Notes: a model not told the origin generated them from the letters alone. A stretch of 64,000 nt of DNA from Aurantimonas coralicida DSM 14790 (GCF_000421645.1 NZ_ATXK01000006.1:1-64000), one strand, 5' to 3'. Positions 9,449-18,162 are shown, numbered from the stretch's first letter. Translations and numbers: made by a program.

Positions 9449-10030
9449 ATGCAACAGATGCGTAACTCGGTGCCGCAGGATGTCGGCCGCAAGCTCCGGC
9501 ACATGCGCAACCTGCACAATCTCTCGCTGAAGCAGCTTGCTGCGACGGTGGGCTGTTCGGAAAGCATGCTGTCCAAGGTCGAGACGGGCAGGGTCAATCC
9601 CACCCTGACGATGCTGCGCAAGCTCGTGGATGCGCTGGGAATCAACATCGCCTTCCTGTTCGAGCCACAGGACGAGGACGCGGCGATCGTCCACCGGGCC
9701 GGCGAGCGACAGGTCATCGGCGTCGGCCAGTCCCGCCGGGGCGCCGGCATCATGCTGGAGCGGCTGCCGCCTGCCGCGCCCCGCAACGTGCTCGAGGCCA
9801 ACATCCACATCGTCAATCCCGGCGGTTCGACCGACGGCGCATTTGCCCATGTCGGCGAGGAGATCGGCTTCGTGCTCGAGGGCACCTTCACCCTGACCGT
9901 CGAGGGCGTCACCTACGTGCTCGAGCCGGGCGATTCGTTTGCCTTCCGTTCGGAGCGTCCGCACGAATATCGTAATGACGGCGACACGGTCGCGCGGGTC
10001 CTCTGGGTGAATACGCCGCCTACTTTCTGA
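9449..10030 (+). CDS. XRE-family transcriptional regulator with C-terminal cupin domain
   Basis: Protein of 193 residues. The N-terminal helix-turn-helix covers about residues 12-65 (VGRKLRHMRNLHNLSLKQLA, then CSESMLSKVETGRVNPT). A small cupin barrel follows at about 110-185, with HVGEEIGFVLEG and LEPGDSFAFRS. In this architecture the cupin senses a small ligand and the HTH represses or activates a nearby catabolic operon, as in PuuR-like regulators of amine use. A 19-bp palindrome 116 bases after its stop is a likely binding site. It is probably the local regulator of the nitrilase/transporter genes that follow. Confidence 0.9.
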   Translation: MQQMRNSVPQDVGRKLRHMRNLHNLSLKQLAATVGCSESMLSKVETGRVNPTLTMLRKLVDALGINIAFLFEPQDEDAAIVHRAGERQVIGVGQSRRGAGIMLERLPPAAPRNVLEANIHIVNPGGSTDGAFAHVGEEIGFVLEGTFTLTVEGVTYVLEPGDSFAFRSERPHEYRNDGDTVARVLWVNTPPTF

Positions 10031-10145
10031 GCACGCAAACAGCCGGCGGGGCAGGGCACCGCGGTGGTGCCGGCAGCGTCCGTCCTGCCCGCCAAATCGG
10101 CAGGCTGCCTGCGTATTGTGCGCGCCCAAAATTCTTACAGAAATC

Positions 10146-10164
10146 CGTTCAAGTCACTTGAACG
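10146..10164. promoter_or_regulatory. Palindromic operator candidate upstream of the nitrilase gene
   Basis: CGTTCAAGTCACTTGAACG is a perfect palindrome with nine-base arms around a central C. It lies between the XRE-cupin gene and the nitrilase start at 10280, where an operator for the downstream operon would be expected. The assignment to the neighbouring regulator is inference from position. Confidence 0.6.
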
Positions 10165-10279
10165 CGCACCCGGATCGGGTAGGCTTTCCCCATCGCAGCC
10201 CTTGGCGCGCCGCTGTTCGTGGCATGCCGGCAAGGGCCGGCGCGGGTTGGCACAAACGCGAAGGTGGGGGCGAAGGTTT

Positions 10280-11149
10280 ATGGCGCAGGCGGCAGGCATC
10301 CAGATCTCATGTGCGCAGTTCGAGCCGCGCATCGGTGAGATCGAGCGCAATGTCGAGACCAGCCTGAAGCTGATCGGTGAGGCCGCCGATTCCGGCTCCC
10401 GGCTGATCGTGCTGCCGGAGCTGTGCAATTCCGGCTACGTCCTGGAAAGCCGTGAAGAGGCCTATGCGCTGTCCGAGGATGTTGCGACCGGCAGCTCCAT
10501 TGCCCGTTGGGCAGCGCTGGCAGCCGAGCGCGGCCTCTACATCGTGGCCGGCTTCCTGGAGCACGACGGGGTCAAGCTCTATAACAGCGCGATCGTCATC
10601 GGCCCCGAAGGCGTCATCGGCACCTATCGCAAGAACCATCTGTGGGCCGACGAAGCGCTGTATTTCGAGCGCGGCGATCTGGGCTTCCCTGTCTTTCACA
10701 CGCCATTCGGCCGCGTCGGCGTGCTCATCTGCTACGATGGCTGGTTCCCCGAGGCTTGGCGCATTCTGGCGCTGCAGGGCGCCGACATCGTCTGCGTGCC
10801 GACCAACTGGGTGCCGATGGCCGAGCAGCCGGTCGGCATGCCGGCCATGGCGAACGTCCTGTGCATGGGCGCCGCGCACAGCAATTCCATGGTGGTTGCC
10901 GCCTGCGACCGGGTCGGCACCGAGCGTGGCCAGCCCTTCATCGGCCAGAGCCTCATCGTTGACCACAATGGCTGGCCGGTCGCCGGCGCCGCAAGTGCGC
11001 GCGAGTCGGAACTGGTGACCGCCATCTGCGACCTCTCCCAGTCCCGCAGGAAGCGCAACTGGAACGACTTCAACCAGGTGATGCGCGATCGCCGGACGGA
11101 TCTTTACGGGGAAATGCTGGGCACGGCGGTTCGGCCCGGCTGGTACTGA
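10280..11149 (+). CDS. Nitrilase-superfamily carbon-nitrogen hydrolase
   Basis: Cytoplasmic enzyme of 289 residues. The Glu-Lys-Cys triad is visible: Glu in VLPELCNSGY, Lys in YRKNHLW and Cys in LICYDGWFPE. The family hydrolyses amides, carbamoyl groups or nitriles to acid plus ammonia. The sequence reads more like the amidase/N-carbamoyl amidohydrolase branches than true nitrilases, but the substrate cannot be read off. The ATG at 10280 was chosen because the alpha-beta fold begins right after it; the frame runs open 216 bases further upstream, across the palindrome. It heads the transporter operon and is 30 bases from the next gene. Confidence 0.88.
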   Translation: MAQAAGIQISCAQFEPRIGEIERNVETSLKLIGEAADSGSRLIVLPELCNSGYVLESREEAYALSEDVATGSSIARWAALAAERGLYIVAGFLEHDGVKLYNSAIVIGPEGVIGTYRKNHLWADEALYFERGDLGFPVFHTPFGRVGVLICYDGWFPEAWRILALQGADIVCVPTNWVPMAEQPVGMPAMANVLCMGAAHSNSMVVAACDRVGTERGQPFIGQSLIVDHNGWPVAGAASARESELVTAICDLSQSRRKRNWNDFNQVMRDRRTDLYGEMLGTAVRPGWY

Positions 11150-11179
11150 AACAGGCCTCTCAAACAGGGAAAACACGTC

Positions 11180-12331
11180 ATGAACATCAAGAGTCTAGCC
11201 GGAAGCGTCGCGCTTCTGGGAGCCATGGCCTGCAGCGCCTCGGCGCAGGAGCCGATCCAGATCGGCATTCCCGTCGGCCTCAGCGGCGCCAACAGCGTCG
11301 TCGCGCCTTCCGTCGTCCAGTCCAGCGAGCTCGCCGTCGAGGAAATCAACGCGGCAGGCGGCATTCTCGGCCGCCAGGTCGAGCTGGTCGTGGCCGATGA
11401 CGGCAGCGGCGCCCAGGGCGCCCAGCGCGCCTTCGACTCGCTGGTCTTCCAGGACGACGTCGACGTGCTGATCTCCATGGAGACGAGCGCTGCCCGCAAT
11501 GCCGGCCTGCCGATCGTCAACCGCGCCGGCAAGCCGTTCATCTACACCTCTTTCTACGAGGGCCGGTCCTGCAGCCCCTGGATGTTCGTCGATGCCTGGG
11601 TGCCCGAGCAGCAGGTCAAGCCGATCGTCGACCACTTCGTCGACAACCTCAGCGCCAAGACCTTCTACCTGATCGGCAGCGACTACAATTTCGGCCGCGG
11701 CATGTTGGAATTCACCCGCGACTACATCACCGAGCGGGGTGGTGAGGTGCTCGGCGAGCAGTATCTGCCGATGGACGGCTCCGACTGGACCGCGATCATC
11801 AGCGATCTGAAGTCGAGCAATCCCGATGCGCTGATCACCTCGACGGCCGGCGGCGCGCCGAACGTCACCCTGACCAAGCAGCTGCGCAATTCCGGCGTAT
11901 CGATCCCCTATGGCAACCTCGCCGTCGACGAGGGTACCGCCAAGAACATGGGCGCCGACGCGGCCGGCATCTACATCTCCCAGTCCTATCTGACCGGCAT
12001 CGGCAGTGAGGAGAACAAGACCTTCCTCGCCGCCATGGAAGAGAAGTTCGGCAGCGAGCTGAAGACCCCGAACGATCTGTCCGTGCCGCAGTACGAGGCC
12101 ATCTATCTCTACAAGGCCGCCGCCGAGAAGGCCGGCTCGGTCGAGCCCCAGGCGATCGTCGACGCATTGCCGGAGGTGTCCTTCACCGGCCCGCGCGGTG
12201 AGATCCAGATGAACAAGCAGCATCACACGCCGCTGACCATGTATCTCGGCCAGGTCACCGATGCCGGCGGCGTCGAGGTCATCAAGACCTTCGACAATGT
12301 CGATCCCGGCGAGCAGTGCCCGAACCTCTGA
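11180..12331 (+). CDS. ABC transporter substrate-binding protein (branched-chain amino acid/amide type)
   Basis: Periplasmic protein of 383 residues with a signal peptide (MNIKSLAGSVALLGAMACSA, then SAQ). It is a Leu/Ile/Val-binding type I fold, recognisable from IQIGIPVGLSG near the start, AVEEINAAGGILGRQVELV and a central YNFGRG loop. Binding proteins of this look in urea and short-chain-amide systems (UrtA, AmiC, FmdD) are close relatives. With hydrolases next door, an amide, urea derivative or nitrile degradation product is a more likely ligand than leucine. That is inference. Confidence 0.85.
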   Translation: MNIKSLAGSVALLGAMACSASAQEPIQIGIPVGLSGANSVVAPSVVQSSELAVEEINAAGGILGRQVELVVADDGSGAQGAQRAFDSLVFQDDVDVLISMETSAARNAGLPIVNRAGKPFIYTSFYEGRSCSPWMFVDAWVPEQQVKPIVDHFVDNLSAKTFYLIGSDYNFGRGMLEFTRDYITERGGEVLGEQYLPMDGSDWTAIISDLKSSNPDALITSTAGGAPNVTLTKQLRNSGVSIPYGNLAVDEGTAKNMGADAAGIYISQSYLTGIGSEENKTFLAAMEEKFGSELKTPNDLSVPQYEAIYLYKAAAEKAGSVEPQAIVDALPEVSFTGPRGEIQMNKQHHTPLTMYLGQVTDAGGVEVIKTFDNVDPGEQCPNL

Positions 12332-12352
12332 GCCGACCACCCAGACCATGAG

Positions 12353-12385
12353 AGATGGCCGGCGGGCGATGTCCGCCGGCCATCT
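12353..12385 (+). terminator. Strong hairpin between binding-protein and permease genes
   Basis: AGATGGCCGGCGG (12353-12365) and CCGCCGGCCATCT (12373-12385) form 13 perfect base pairs around a seven-base loop. There is no T-tract, so it is more likely an mRNA-stabilising or attenuating hairpin than a full terminator. Such hairpins after binding-protein genes are known to raise their expression relative to the membrane components. Confidence 0.75.
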
Positions 12386-12417
12386 CCACCCGACAGGCAC
12401 AGGCCGCTGGAGACCGG

Positions 12418-13254
12418 ATGGCGACGCTCTTTCTCGATATTCTGACGACCTCGTCGATGCTGTTCATCGTGGCCGCCGGGCTGATGATCATCCTCGGCGT
12501 GATGAAACTGATCAATTTCGCCCACGGCGCCTTCCTGACCGTCGGCGGCTACGCCGCGCATGTGGTGACCGATGCCGGTTTCAGCCCGTGGCTGACCATT
12601 CCTGCCGCCGCCATCGTCGGCTTCCTGCTCGGCGTCGTGGTGGAGCGCCTGATCGTGCGGCCGCTCTACTCGCGCCCGCTTGACGCGATCCTCGCCACCT
12701 GGGGGCTGGGCATCGTCATCGCGCAGGTCATCGTCTTCATCTTCGGCCGTGAAGTGCAGTTCGCCGCCAGCCCGATCTCCGGCACGACCGACATCCTCGC
12801 CACCACCTATTCGTCCTGGCGGCTGATCCTCGTCGCCGTCGCTGTGATCATCGGCGGGCTCCTGACCGCGCTTCTGTATCTCACCCGCTTCGGCCTTCAC
12901 GCCCGGGCCGTGATCATGAACGAGAACCTTGCCCGCGGCCTCGGCATCGACAGCGTCCGGGTGCGCGCCATGACCTTCGGCCTCGGTGCCGCGCTGGCCT
13001 GCGCCGCCGGCGCGCTGATCACGCCACTGCTCTCGGTCGACCCGAACATGGGCCTGCCCTGGCTGGTGAATTCCTTCATGCTGGTGCTGGTCTCCGGGGT
13101 CGCGATCCCCGGGCTGGCGCTCGCCTCGCTGTTCCTCGGCGGCGCCCAGGTGCTGGTCAGCACCTTCGTCAGCCCGATCCTCGGCGGTATCACCATTGTC
13201 GTCCTCGCCGCAGTCATCCTGCGTATCAAACCCCAAGGACTGTCCCGTGGCTGA
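12418..13254 (+). CDS. ABC transporter permease (LivH type)
   Basis: Inner-membrane protein of 278 residues with about eight hydrophobic helices. The N-terminal motif MKLINFAHGAFLTVGGYAA is the LivH/UrtB signature, and the permease loop EN.ARGLGID is present (NENLARGLGIDSVRVRAM). The ATG at 12418 was preferred over an upstream one at 12355, which would place the hairpin region inside the coding sequence. It pairs with the fused permease-ATPase downstream, whose GTG start overlaps its end by eight bases. Confidence 0.9.
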   Translation: MATLFLDILTTSSMLFIVAAGLMIILGVMKLINFAHGAFLTVGGYAAHVVTDAGFSPWLTIPAAAIVGFLLGVVVERLIVRPLYSRPLDAILATWGLGIVIAQVIVFIFGREVQFAASPISGTTDILATTYSSWRLILVAVAVIIGGLLTALLYLTRFGLHARAVIMNENLARGLGIDSVRVRAMTFGLGAALACAAGALITPLLSVDPNMGLPWLVNSFMLVLVSGVAIPGLALASLFLGGAQVLVSTFVSPILGGITIVVLAAVILRIKPQGLSRG

Positions 13255-15064
13255 CAACATTCCGAACGCGTCGCAGCGCTCGTCGCGCCAGATCTGGACG
13301 ACGCTCGCCGGGGCCGCCGTCGCACTTGTCATCGTGGCGACCGCACCGCTCTATCTCGACACCTACATGACCAACGTCCTGATCCGGGCGCTCTTCCTCG
13401 GCGTGCTGGCGCTGACGGTGGATCTCGTCTGGGGCTATACCGGCGTCCTGACCTTCGGCCAGTCGGCCTTCTTCGGCATCGGCGCCTATGCCTGTGCGCT
13501 GGTCGCCACCCACTGGGGCTTCGGTCCGGGCTGGTTCGCGCTCGCGCTGGTCATCGGCATCGTCGCCGCGGCGGTCACCGCCTGGCTGGTGGGGCTGCTG
13601 TCCTTCTATCACGGCGCCTCGCCGCTCTATTCCTCGATCATGACGCTGGCGCTGCCGATCGTGCTCGTCCAGATCATCTTCGCGGGCGGCCGGTTCACCG
13701 GCTCGAGCAGCGGCCTGTCGGGCTTCCCGACCTATTACTGGTCGATCGACACCTGGTTCGTGATCGCCGGCATCCTGCTCGTCGCGGTCGCCACAGTCGC
13801 CTGGCTCTTCGTGCGCTCCGACTACGGCCGCATCCTCGTGGCGATCCGCGAGAACGAGGATCGCTGCGCCTACCTCGGCATCCCGGTCTCGCGCATCAAG
13901 ATCGGCCTGTTCGTGGCCTGCGGCGCCATCGGCGCGGTCGCCGGCTTCGGCTATGCCGCCTTCACCAACGTCGTGGCGCCGGAGCTCGGCGGCTTCCTGC
14001 TCGGCACGGAATCGCTGATCTGGGTGGCGCTCGGCGGACGCGGCACGCTGCTCGGCCCGATCCTCGGCGCCATCGGCATCGACGTGACGTCGTCCTATCT
14101 GTCCGGCAGCCTGCCGTTCCTGTGGAAGTTCATCGTCGGCGTCGTCTTCGTGCTGGTCATCATTCTCCTGCCGAACGGCTTCGCCTCGCTGGTCACCGGT
14201 GCCTGGCGCCGGTATCGCGCGCGCTCCAACCCCGAAGGCGAGGGCCATCACGCCGCCGGTGTGCGTCTGGTCGCGGCCGAGGGAACCGGCGTGCGGCCCA
14301 CGGCAACGTCCGTTGCGCCGATCCGCATCGCGGCCCTGACGTGTCGCTATGGCAGCCTGACCGTCCTCGACGGCATCGAGGTGGAGGCGCGCGAAGGGCA
14401 GCTTCTGAGCATTGTCGGCCCGAATGGCGCCGGCAAGACGACGCTGATGCGCTGTATCAGCAACGGCACCGAGCGCACCAGCGGCGAGGTGACCGTCGCG
14501 GGCACCGAGATCGGTCGCCGTTCGCCGCAGAAGATCGTCGGGCTCGGCGTTGGTCGCAGCTTCCAGAATACCAGCTTGTTCGACAGCCTGACGGTGGGTG
14601 ACTGCCTGCGGCTGGCCCGCTACCGCATCGACGGCGCCTCTGCCTTCGTGCGGCGGCAGACGGTGGCGCTGCCGGAGCCGGCACTGGAGATCCTGCGGGC
14701 AACCGGGCTCGACCAGCAGCTGGGCCTTGAGACCCGCTATCTGTCCCACGGCATGAAGCGCGGTCTGGAACTCGCCATGGTGCTGGCCACCGAGCCGCGC
14801 GTCCTGCTGCTCGACGAGCCGACCGCCGGACTGACCAAGTCCGAGCGCACCGCCATTGGCCACGTCCTGACCCGCCTCGTCGAGGAATACGGGCTCTGCG
14901 TCTTCCTGATCGAGCACGATCTCGACTTCGTCCGGGAAATCTCCAACCGGATCGTCGTCCTCCACCAAGGCAAGCTCCTGCTCGACGGCAGCGTCGAGGA
15001 GGTCGTCTCGTCCGATCTCGTCAAGGCGGTCTATGCCGGCCACAATCTGGAGACCGCCGCATGA
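13247..15064 (+). CDS. Fused ABC transporter permease-ATPase (LivM-LivG fusion)
   Basis: A single 605-residue frame. Residues 1 to about 335 are a LivM/UrtC-type permease, with VWGYTGVLTFGQSAFFGIGA and the loop RENEDRCAYLGI. A short linker leads to a LivG-type ATPase (about 355-605) with Walker A GPNGAGKTT, an ABC signature reading LSHGMKRGLELAM and Walker B VLLLDEPTAGL. It starts with GTG at 13247, overlapping the preceding gene; the frame is continuous with no sign of a sequencing frameshift. Energises uptake together with the second ATPase downstream. The signature motif has SHGM in place of the usual SGGQ, a variation common in LivG. Confidence 0.9.
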   Translation: MADNIPNASQRSSRQIWTTLAGAAVALVIVATAPLYLDTYMTNVLIRALFLGVLALTVDLVWGYTGVLTFGQSAFFGIGAYACALVATHWGFGPGWFALALVIGIVAAAVTAWLVGLLSFYHGASPLYSSIMTLALPIVLVQIIFAGGRFTGSSSGLSGFPTYYWSIDTWFVIAGILLVAVATVAWLFVRSDYGRILVAIRENEDRCAYLGIPVSRIKIGLFVACGAIGAVAGFGYAAFTNVVAPELGGFLLGTESLIWVALGGRGTLLGPILGAIGIDVTSSYLSGSLPFLWKFIVGVVFVLVIILLPNGFASLVTGAWRRYRARSNPEGEGHHAAGVRLVAAEGTGVRPTATSVAPIRIAALTCRYGSLTVLDGIEVEAREGQLLSIVGPNGAGKTTLMRCISNGTERTSGEVTVAGTEIGRRSPQKIVGLGVGRSFQNTSLFDSLTVGDCLRLARYRIDGASAFVRRQTVALPEPALEILRATGLDQQLGLETRYLSHGMKRGLELAMVLATEPRVLLLDEPTAGLTKSERTAIGHVLTRLVEEYGLCVFLIEHDLDFVREISNRIVVLHQGKLLLDGSVEEVVSSDLVKAVYAGHNLETAA

Positions 15065-15792
15065 GCGCAGCACAGAACCTCACGCCCCGCGAGAACTGGC
15101 TTGCCGTCGAGAATGTCAGCAGCGGCTACGGCGCGGCAACCGTGGTGCGCGACGTCAGCTTCGGCATCGCGCCCGGCGAGATCCTGGTGATCCTCGGCAA
15201 GAACGGCATGGGCAAGTCGACGCTGCTCAAGACCATCATGGGCTACGTGCGGGCGTCGCGTGGCACCATCCGCCTTGGCGGGGAGGAGATCACCAACCGT
15301 CCGCCGCACCTGATCGCGCGCCAGTCGGTGGCCTATACGCCGCAGGAATTCGCGATCTTCCAAGACCTGACCGTGGAGGAAAACCTCCGCCTCGGCGTGG
15401 AAAGCGACAGGCTGCTCGCCGAGCGGATGGGCGACGTGGAAGCAGCCTTCCCGGTCATCGCCCGGCGCTTTCGCCAGCGCGCCGGCACGCTGAGCGGCGG
15501 CGAACAGAAGATGCTGCTGTTGTCGCGCGGCCTCGTCGCCCGGCCGAAGATCATGCTCATCGACGAGATATCCGAAGGCTTGCAGCCCTCCATGGTCACC
15601 AAGATGGCCGAGGTGCTGCGGCAGACCAAGGAAAAGAACGGCGTCGCCGTGCTCCTGGTCGAGCAGAACCTGCCCTTCGCCCTGTCGGTCGCCGACCGCT
15701 ACGCGATCCTCAAGATCGGCGAGATCGTCGAGCAGGGGGATGCGGCCCACGCCGACACCGCCGCGACGCTCGAACAGCATCTGCGGATCTAG
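15061..15792 (+). CDS. ABC transporter ATP-binding protein (LivF type)
   Basis: Cytoplasmic ATPase of 243 residues with Walker A GKNGMGKST, Q-loop YTPQEFAIFQDLTVEENL, signature LSGGEQKMLLLSRGL, Walker B IMLIDEISEGL and the LLVEQN switch typical of LivF/UrtE. The start overlaps the preceding stop (ATGA). It would pair with the ATPase half of the upstream fusion protein to form the nucleotide-binding dimer. Confidence 0.92.
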   Translation: MSAAQNLTPRENWLAVENVSSGYGAATVVRDVSFGIAPGEILVILGKNGMGKSTLLKTIMGYVRASRGTIRLGGEEITNRPPHLIARQSVAYTPQEFAIFQDLTVEENLRLGVESDRLLAERMGDVEAAFPVIARRFRQRAGTLSGGEQKMLLLSRGLVARPKIMLIDEISEGLQPSMVTKMAEVLRQTKEKNGVAVLLVEQNLPFALSVADRYAILKIGEIVEQGDAAHADTAATLEQHLRI

Positions 15793-15823
15793 CGGCAAGC
15801 CAGACGGGAGCTGCGTCACTGCC

Positions 15824-16561
15824 ATGGAAGCCAACACCTTCTCCATCGTCGCGCGGTGCGCGCGAACCGGCGAACTGGGCGTTGCGGTGGCTTCTGCCGT
15901 GCCGGCCGTTGGGTCGATGTGCCCCTATGTCCGGCCCGGCCTCGGTGCGGTGACGACCCAGTCCTGGGTCAATCCCTGCCTCGCCTCGGCCATTCTCGAT
16001 GCGCTTGGGGAGGGAGCGGGCGCCGAAGCTGCCCTTGCCACGGCCATGGCGGCTGATCCGGAGTCCCATCTCAGGCAGGTCGGCGTCGTCGACGCGGCCG
16101 GCGGCTCGGCGTCCTGGACCGGAGACGCCTGCACGCCCGCCTATGCTGCGGCCACCGGCACGGATTATGCCGCCCAAGGCAACATGCTGACCGGCCCCGA
16201 GGTCATCGCCGCCATGGAGGACAGCTTCACCGGCACGGCGGACGAGCCGCTCGGCGAACGGCTGATGCGCTGCCTCGAAGCCGCTCAGGGCGCGGGAGGC
16301 GACAAGCGCGGCAAGCAGTCGGCAGCGTTGCTGGTTTACGCCGGCGAAGCCTATGCGCGGCTCGACCTGCGCGTCGACGAGGATGCCGATCCGGTGGCGC
16401 GGCTGCGCCAGACCTTCGAGGTCGCCAAGCTCCAGCTTATGCCCTTTGTCGACGGCATGCCGCGGCGCGAACGGCCGAGCACTTTCCCGCAGGAGGTGAT
16501 GGACCTCCTGCTCAAGTCGCCGCCGGACCGTCCGGGCGGCGGCGGCAGCCGCGAGCCGTGA
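15824..16561 (+). CDS. DUF1028 family protein (Ntn-hydrolase-like)
   Basis: Protein of 245 residues matching the DUF1028 pattern: FSIVARCARTGELGVAVASA at the N-terminus, then GAVTTQSWVNPCL and a middle block QGNMLTGPEVIAAMEDSF. The family resembles N-terminal-nucleophile hydrolases and is repeatedly found beside peptide/amide transport and amidase genes, but its reaction is not established. The ATG at 15824 was chosen because the family starts just before the FSIVA motif. Only 31 bases separate it from the transporter ATPase, so it is likely co-transcribed. Confidence 0.82.
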   Translation: MEANTFSIVARCARTGELGVAVASAVPAVGSMCPYVRPGLGAVTTQSWVNPCLASAILDALGEGAGAEAALATAMAADPESHLRQVGVVDAAGGSASWTGDACTPAYAAATGTDYAAQGNMLTGPEVIAAMEDSFTGTADEPLGERLMRCLEAAQGAGGDKRGKQSAALLVYAGEAYARLDLRVDEDADPVARLRQTFEVAKLQLMPFVDGMPRRERPSTFPQEVMDLLLKSPPDRPGGGGSREP

Positions 16562-16581
16562 CCGGAACGAGGAGAGAGCCG

Positions 16582-16758
16582 ATGCAGGACGAACGCAAGA
16601 TTGACTCCGAGACGCTGATCCGCGCCGATCGGGTGGCGGAAGTCCGGACCGCTTACACCGCGATCGCCGAACAGATCGCCGCGCTGCGTCGCCTCGATCT
16701 GGGCGAGACCCACCCGGCCATCGTGTTCAGGCCGCTGCGCCGCGGGGAGAACGCCTGA
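16582..16758 (+). CDS. Small GatC/AtzG-like partner of the downstream amidase
   Basis: Protein of 58 residues beginning MQDERKIDSETLIRADRVAE; a GGAGAGAG lies just before the ATG. A GTG in frame at 16558 is possible but lacks such a site. It is mostly helical and ends with a DLGETHPAIVFRPLR tail, the kind of C-terminal belt seen in GatC and in AtzG, which wraps around its amidase. Its last base is the first base of the amidase ATG. Partnership with the amidase is inferred from position and shape; sequence similarity to known AtzG is weak by eye. Confidence 0.65.
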   Translation: MQDERKIDSETLIRADRVAEVRTAYTAIAEQIAALRRLDLGETHPAIVFRPLRRGENA

Positions 16759-18131
16759 TGGACATCGACACCGCCTTCGATGCGCCGATCGGCGAGGTGG
16801 CAAGGGCAATTCGGGACGCGCGCTTGTCGCCGGTGGATCTTATCGGTGCCTGCCTGGATCGGATCGCAACTCGCGACGGCACGCTCCAGTCCTTCGTCCA
16901 TCTGGCCGACGACGCCCTGGAGCAGGCGAAAGCGGCGGAGAGAACCGTGCGCGACGGTCGGGCACTGGGCCCGCTCCACGGCATCCCGATCGCGGTCAAG
17001 GACAATTACCTGACGGCCGACATGCCGACGACGGCCGGTACGGACGCCGAGATCGCCTTTCCGAAGGAGGACGGCGCCGCCATCGCCCGATTGCGCAAGG
17101 CCGGCGCGATCCTCATCGGCAAGACGCGGATGCATGAATTCGCCTGGGGCATGGAGACCCCGCCGACCCGTAATCCGCATGACGAGCGCCGGGTGCCGGG
17201 CGGATCGAGCGGCGGATCGGGAACTGCCGTCGCGGCCGGGTTCTGCCTCGCCGCGACCGGCTCCGATACCGGCGGTTCCATTCGCATTCCGGCCAGCCTC
17301 TGCGGGACTGTGGGCTTCAAGCCGACCTTCGGTCGGATCGGCCGCTCCGGCATCGTGCCGCACAGCTGGTCGCTGGACCATGCCGGCCCGCTCACCCGCA
17401 ACGTCGCCGATGCGGCGCTGCTCGTCGACGTGATGTCGGGGCACGATCCAGACGATGCGGCATCGGCGAACGAGCCGCCGACCGATCTGGCGTCGCTCGC
17501 GGCCGCGCCCGTAGCGGGGCTCCGCGTCGGCGTCTGCCGCAACCATTTCTTCGAGGCTCTGGACAGCGAAGTCGCGGCCGCGGTCGAGGCGACGATCGAG
17601 CGCCTGGCCGCTGCCGGCGCACAGATCGTCGAATTCGAGGTCCCGGAACTCGCCTGTGGCCTCGGCGCGATCTTCGCCATCGAACTGTCGTCCTCGACCG
17701 CCTACCATCTCCCGCATCTGGCCTCCGGCGCCATCGACAACTACAGCGAGGACGTCAGGCTGCTGGTCGAGATGGGTCGGCTGGTGACGGGCTCCGACTA
17801 CCTCCAGGCGGAACGCTACCGCCGGCTCCTGGCCGGGAAGTTCCAGACGGTCTTCGATCGGGTCGACGTCGTGGTCGGGCCGACCATGCCGATCACCGCC
17901 TGGGAGATCGGCCAGCGCGAGGTGGTGCTGGATGGCCGGCGCGAGAGCGTGCTGGAGACCTCCTGGCGCTTCACCTATCCGTGGAACCTGCTCGGCCTGC
18001 CCGCAATCAGTCTGCCCTGCGGGACCGACTCCCGCGGGCTGCCGATCGGCTTCCAGATCGCCGGCGCGGCCTTCGACGAGGCGAGCGTCGTGCGAGCTGC
18101 CACAGCGGTCGAACAGACGCTCGAGGCCTGA
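16758..18131 (+). CDS. Amidase-signature family hydrolase (AtzE/GatA-like)
   Basis: Protein of 457 residues with the Lys-cisSer-Ser triad: Lys in IAVKDNYLT, cis-Ser in GGSSGGSGTAVAAG and the nucleophile Ser in DTGGSIRIPASLCG. It hydrolyses a carboxamide or carbamoyl bond; the glutamyl-tRNA amidotransferase subunit is a relative, but a lone pair with a small GatC-like protein in a catabolic cluster is more like the AtzE-AtzG arrangement of 1-carboxybiuret hydrolysis. The start codon shares a base with the upstream stop. Substrate unknown. Confidence 0.85.
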   Translation: MDIDTAFDAPIGEVARAIRDARLSPVDLIGACLDRIATRDGTLQSFVHLADDALEQAKAAERTVRDGRALGPLHGIPIAVKDNYLTADMPTTAGTDAEIAFPKEDGAAIARLRKAGAILIGKTRMHEFAWGMETPPTRNPHDERRVPGGSSGGSGTAVAAGFCLAATGSDTGGSIRIPASLCGTVGFKPTFGRIGRSGIVPHSWSLDHAGPLTRNVADAALLVDVMSGHDPDDAASANEPPTDLASLAAAPVAGLRVGVCRNHFFEALDSEVAAAVEATIERLAAAGAQIVEFEVPELACGLGAIFAIELSSSTAYHLPHLASGAIDNYSEDVRLLVEMGRLVTGSDYLQAERYRRLLAGKFQTVFDRVDVVVGPTMPITAWEIGQREVVLDGRRESVLETSWRFTYPWNLLGLPAISLPCGTDSRGLPIGFQIAGAAFDEASVVRAATAVEQTLEA

Positions 18132-18162
18132 CCGGAGAAGCCCTGATCTACCCGCGCGGGCC

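Noticed and set aside
13226-15073. A 615-codon open frame on the minus strand opposite the permease-ATPase gene
   Set aside because: Its product is very rich in Asp, Arg, Gln and His with no fold pattern, and it mirrors a clear ABC transporter gene; it is a GC-rich shadow frame.
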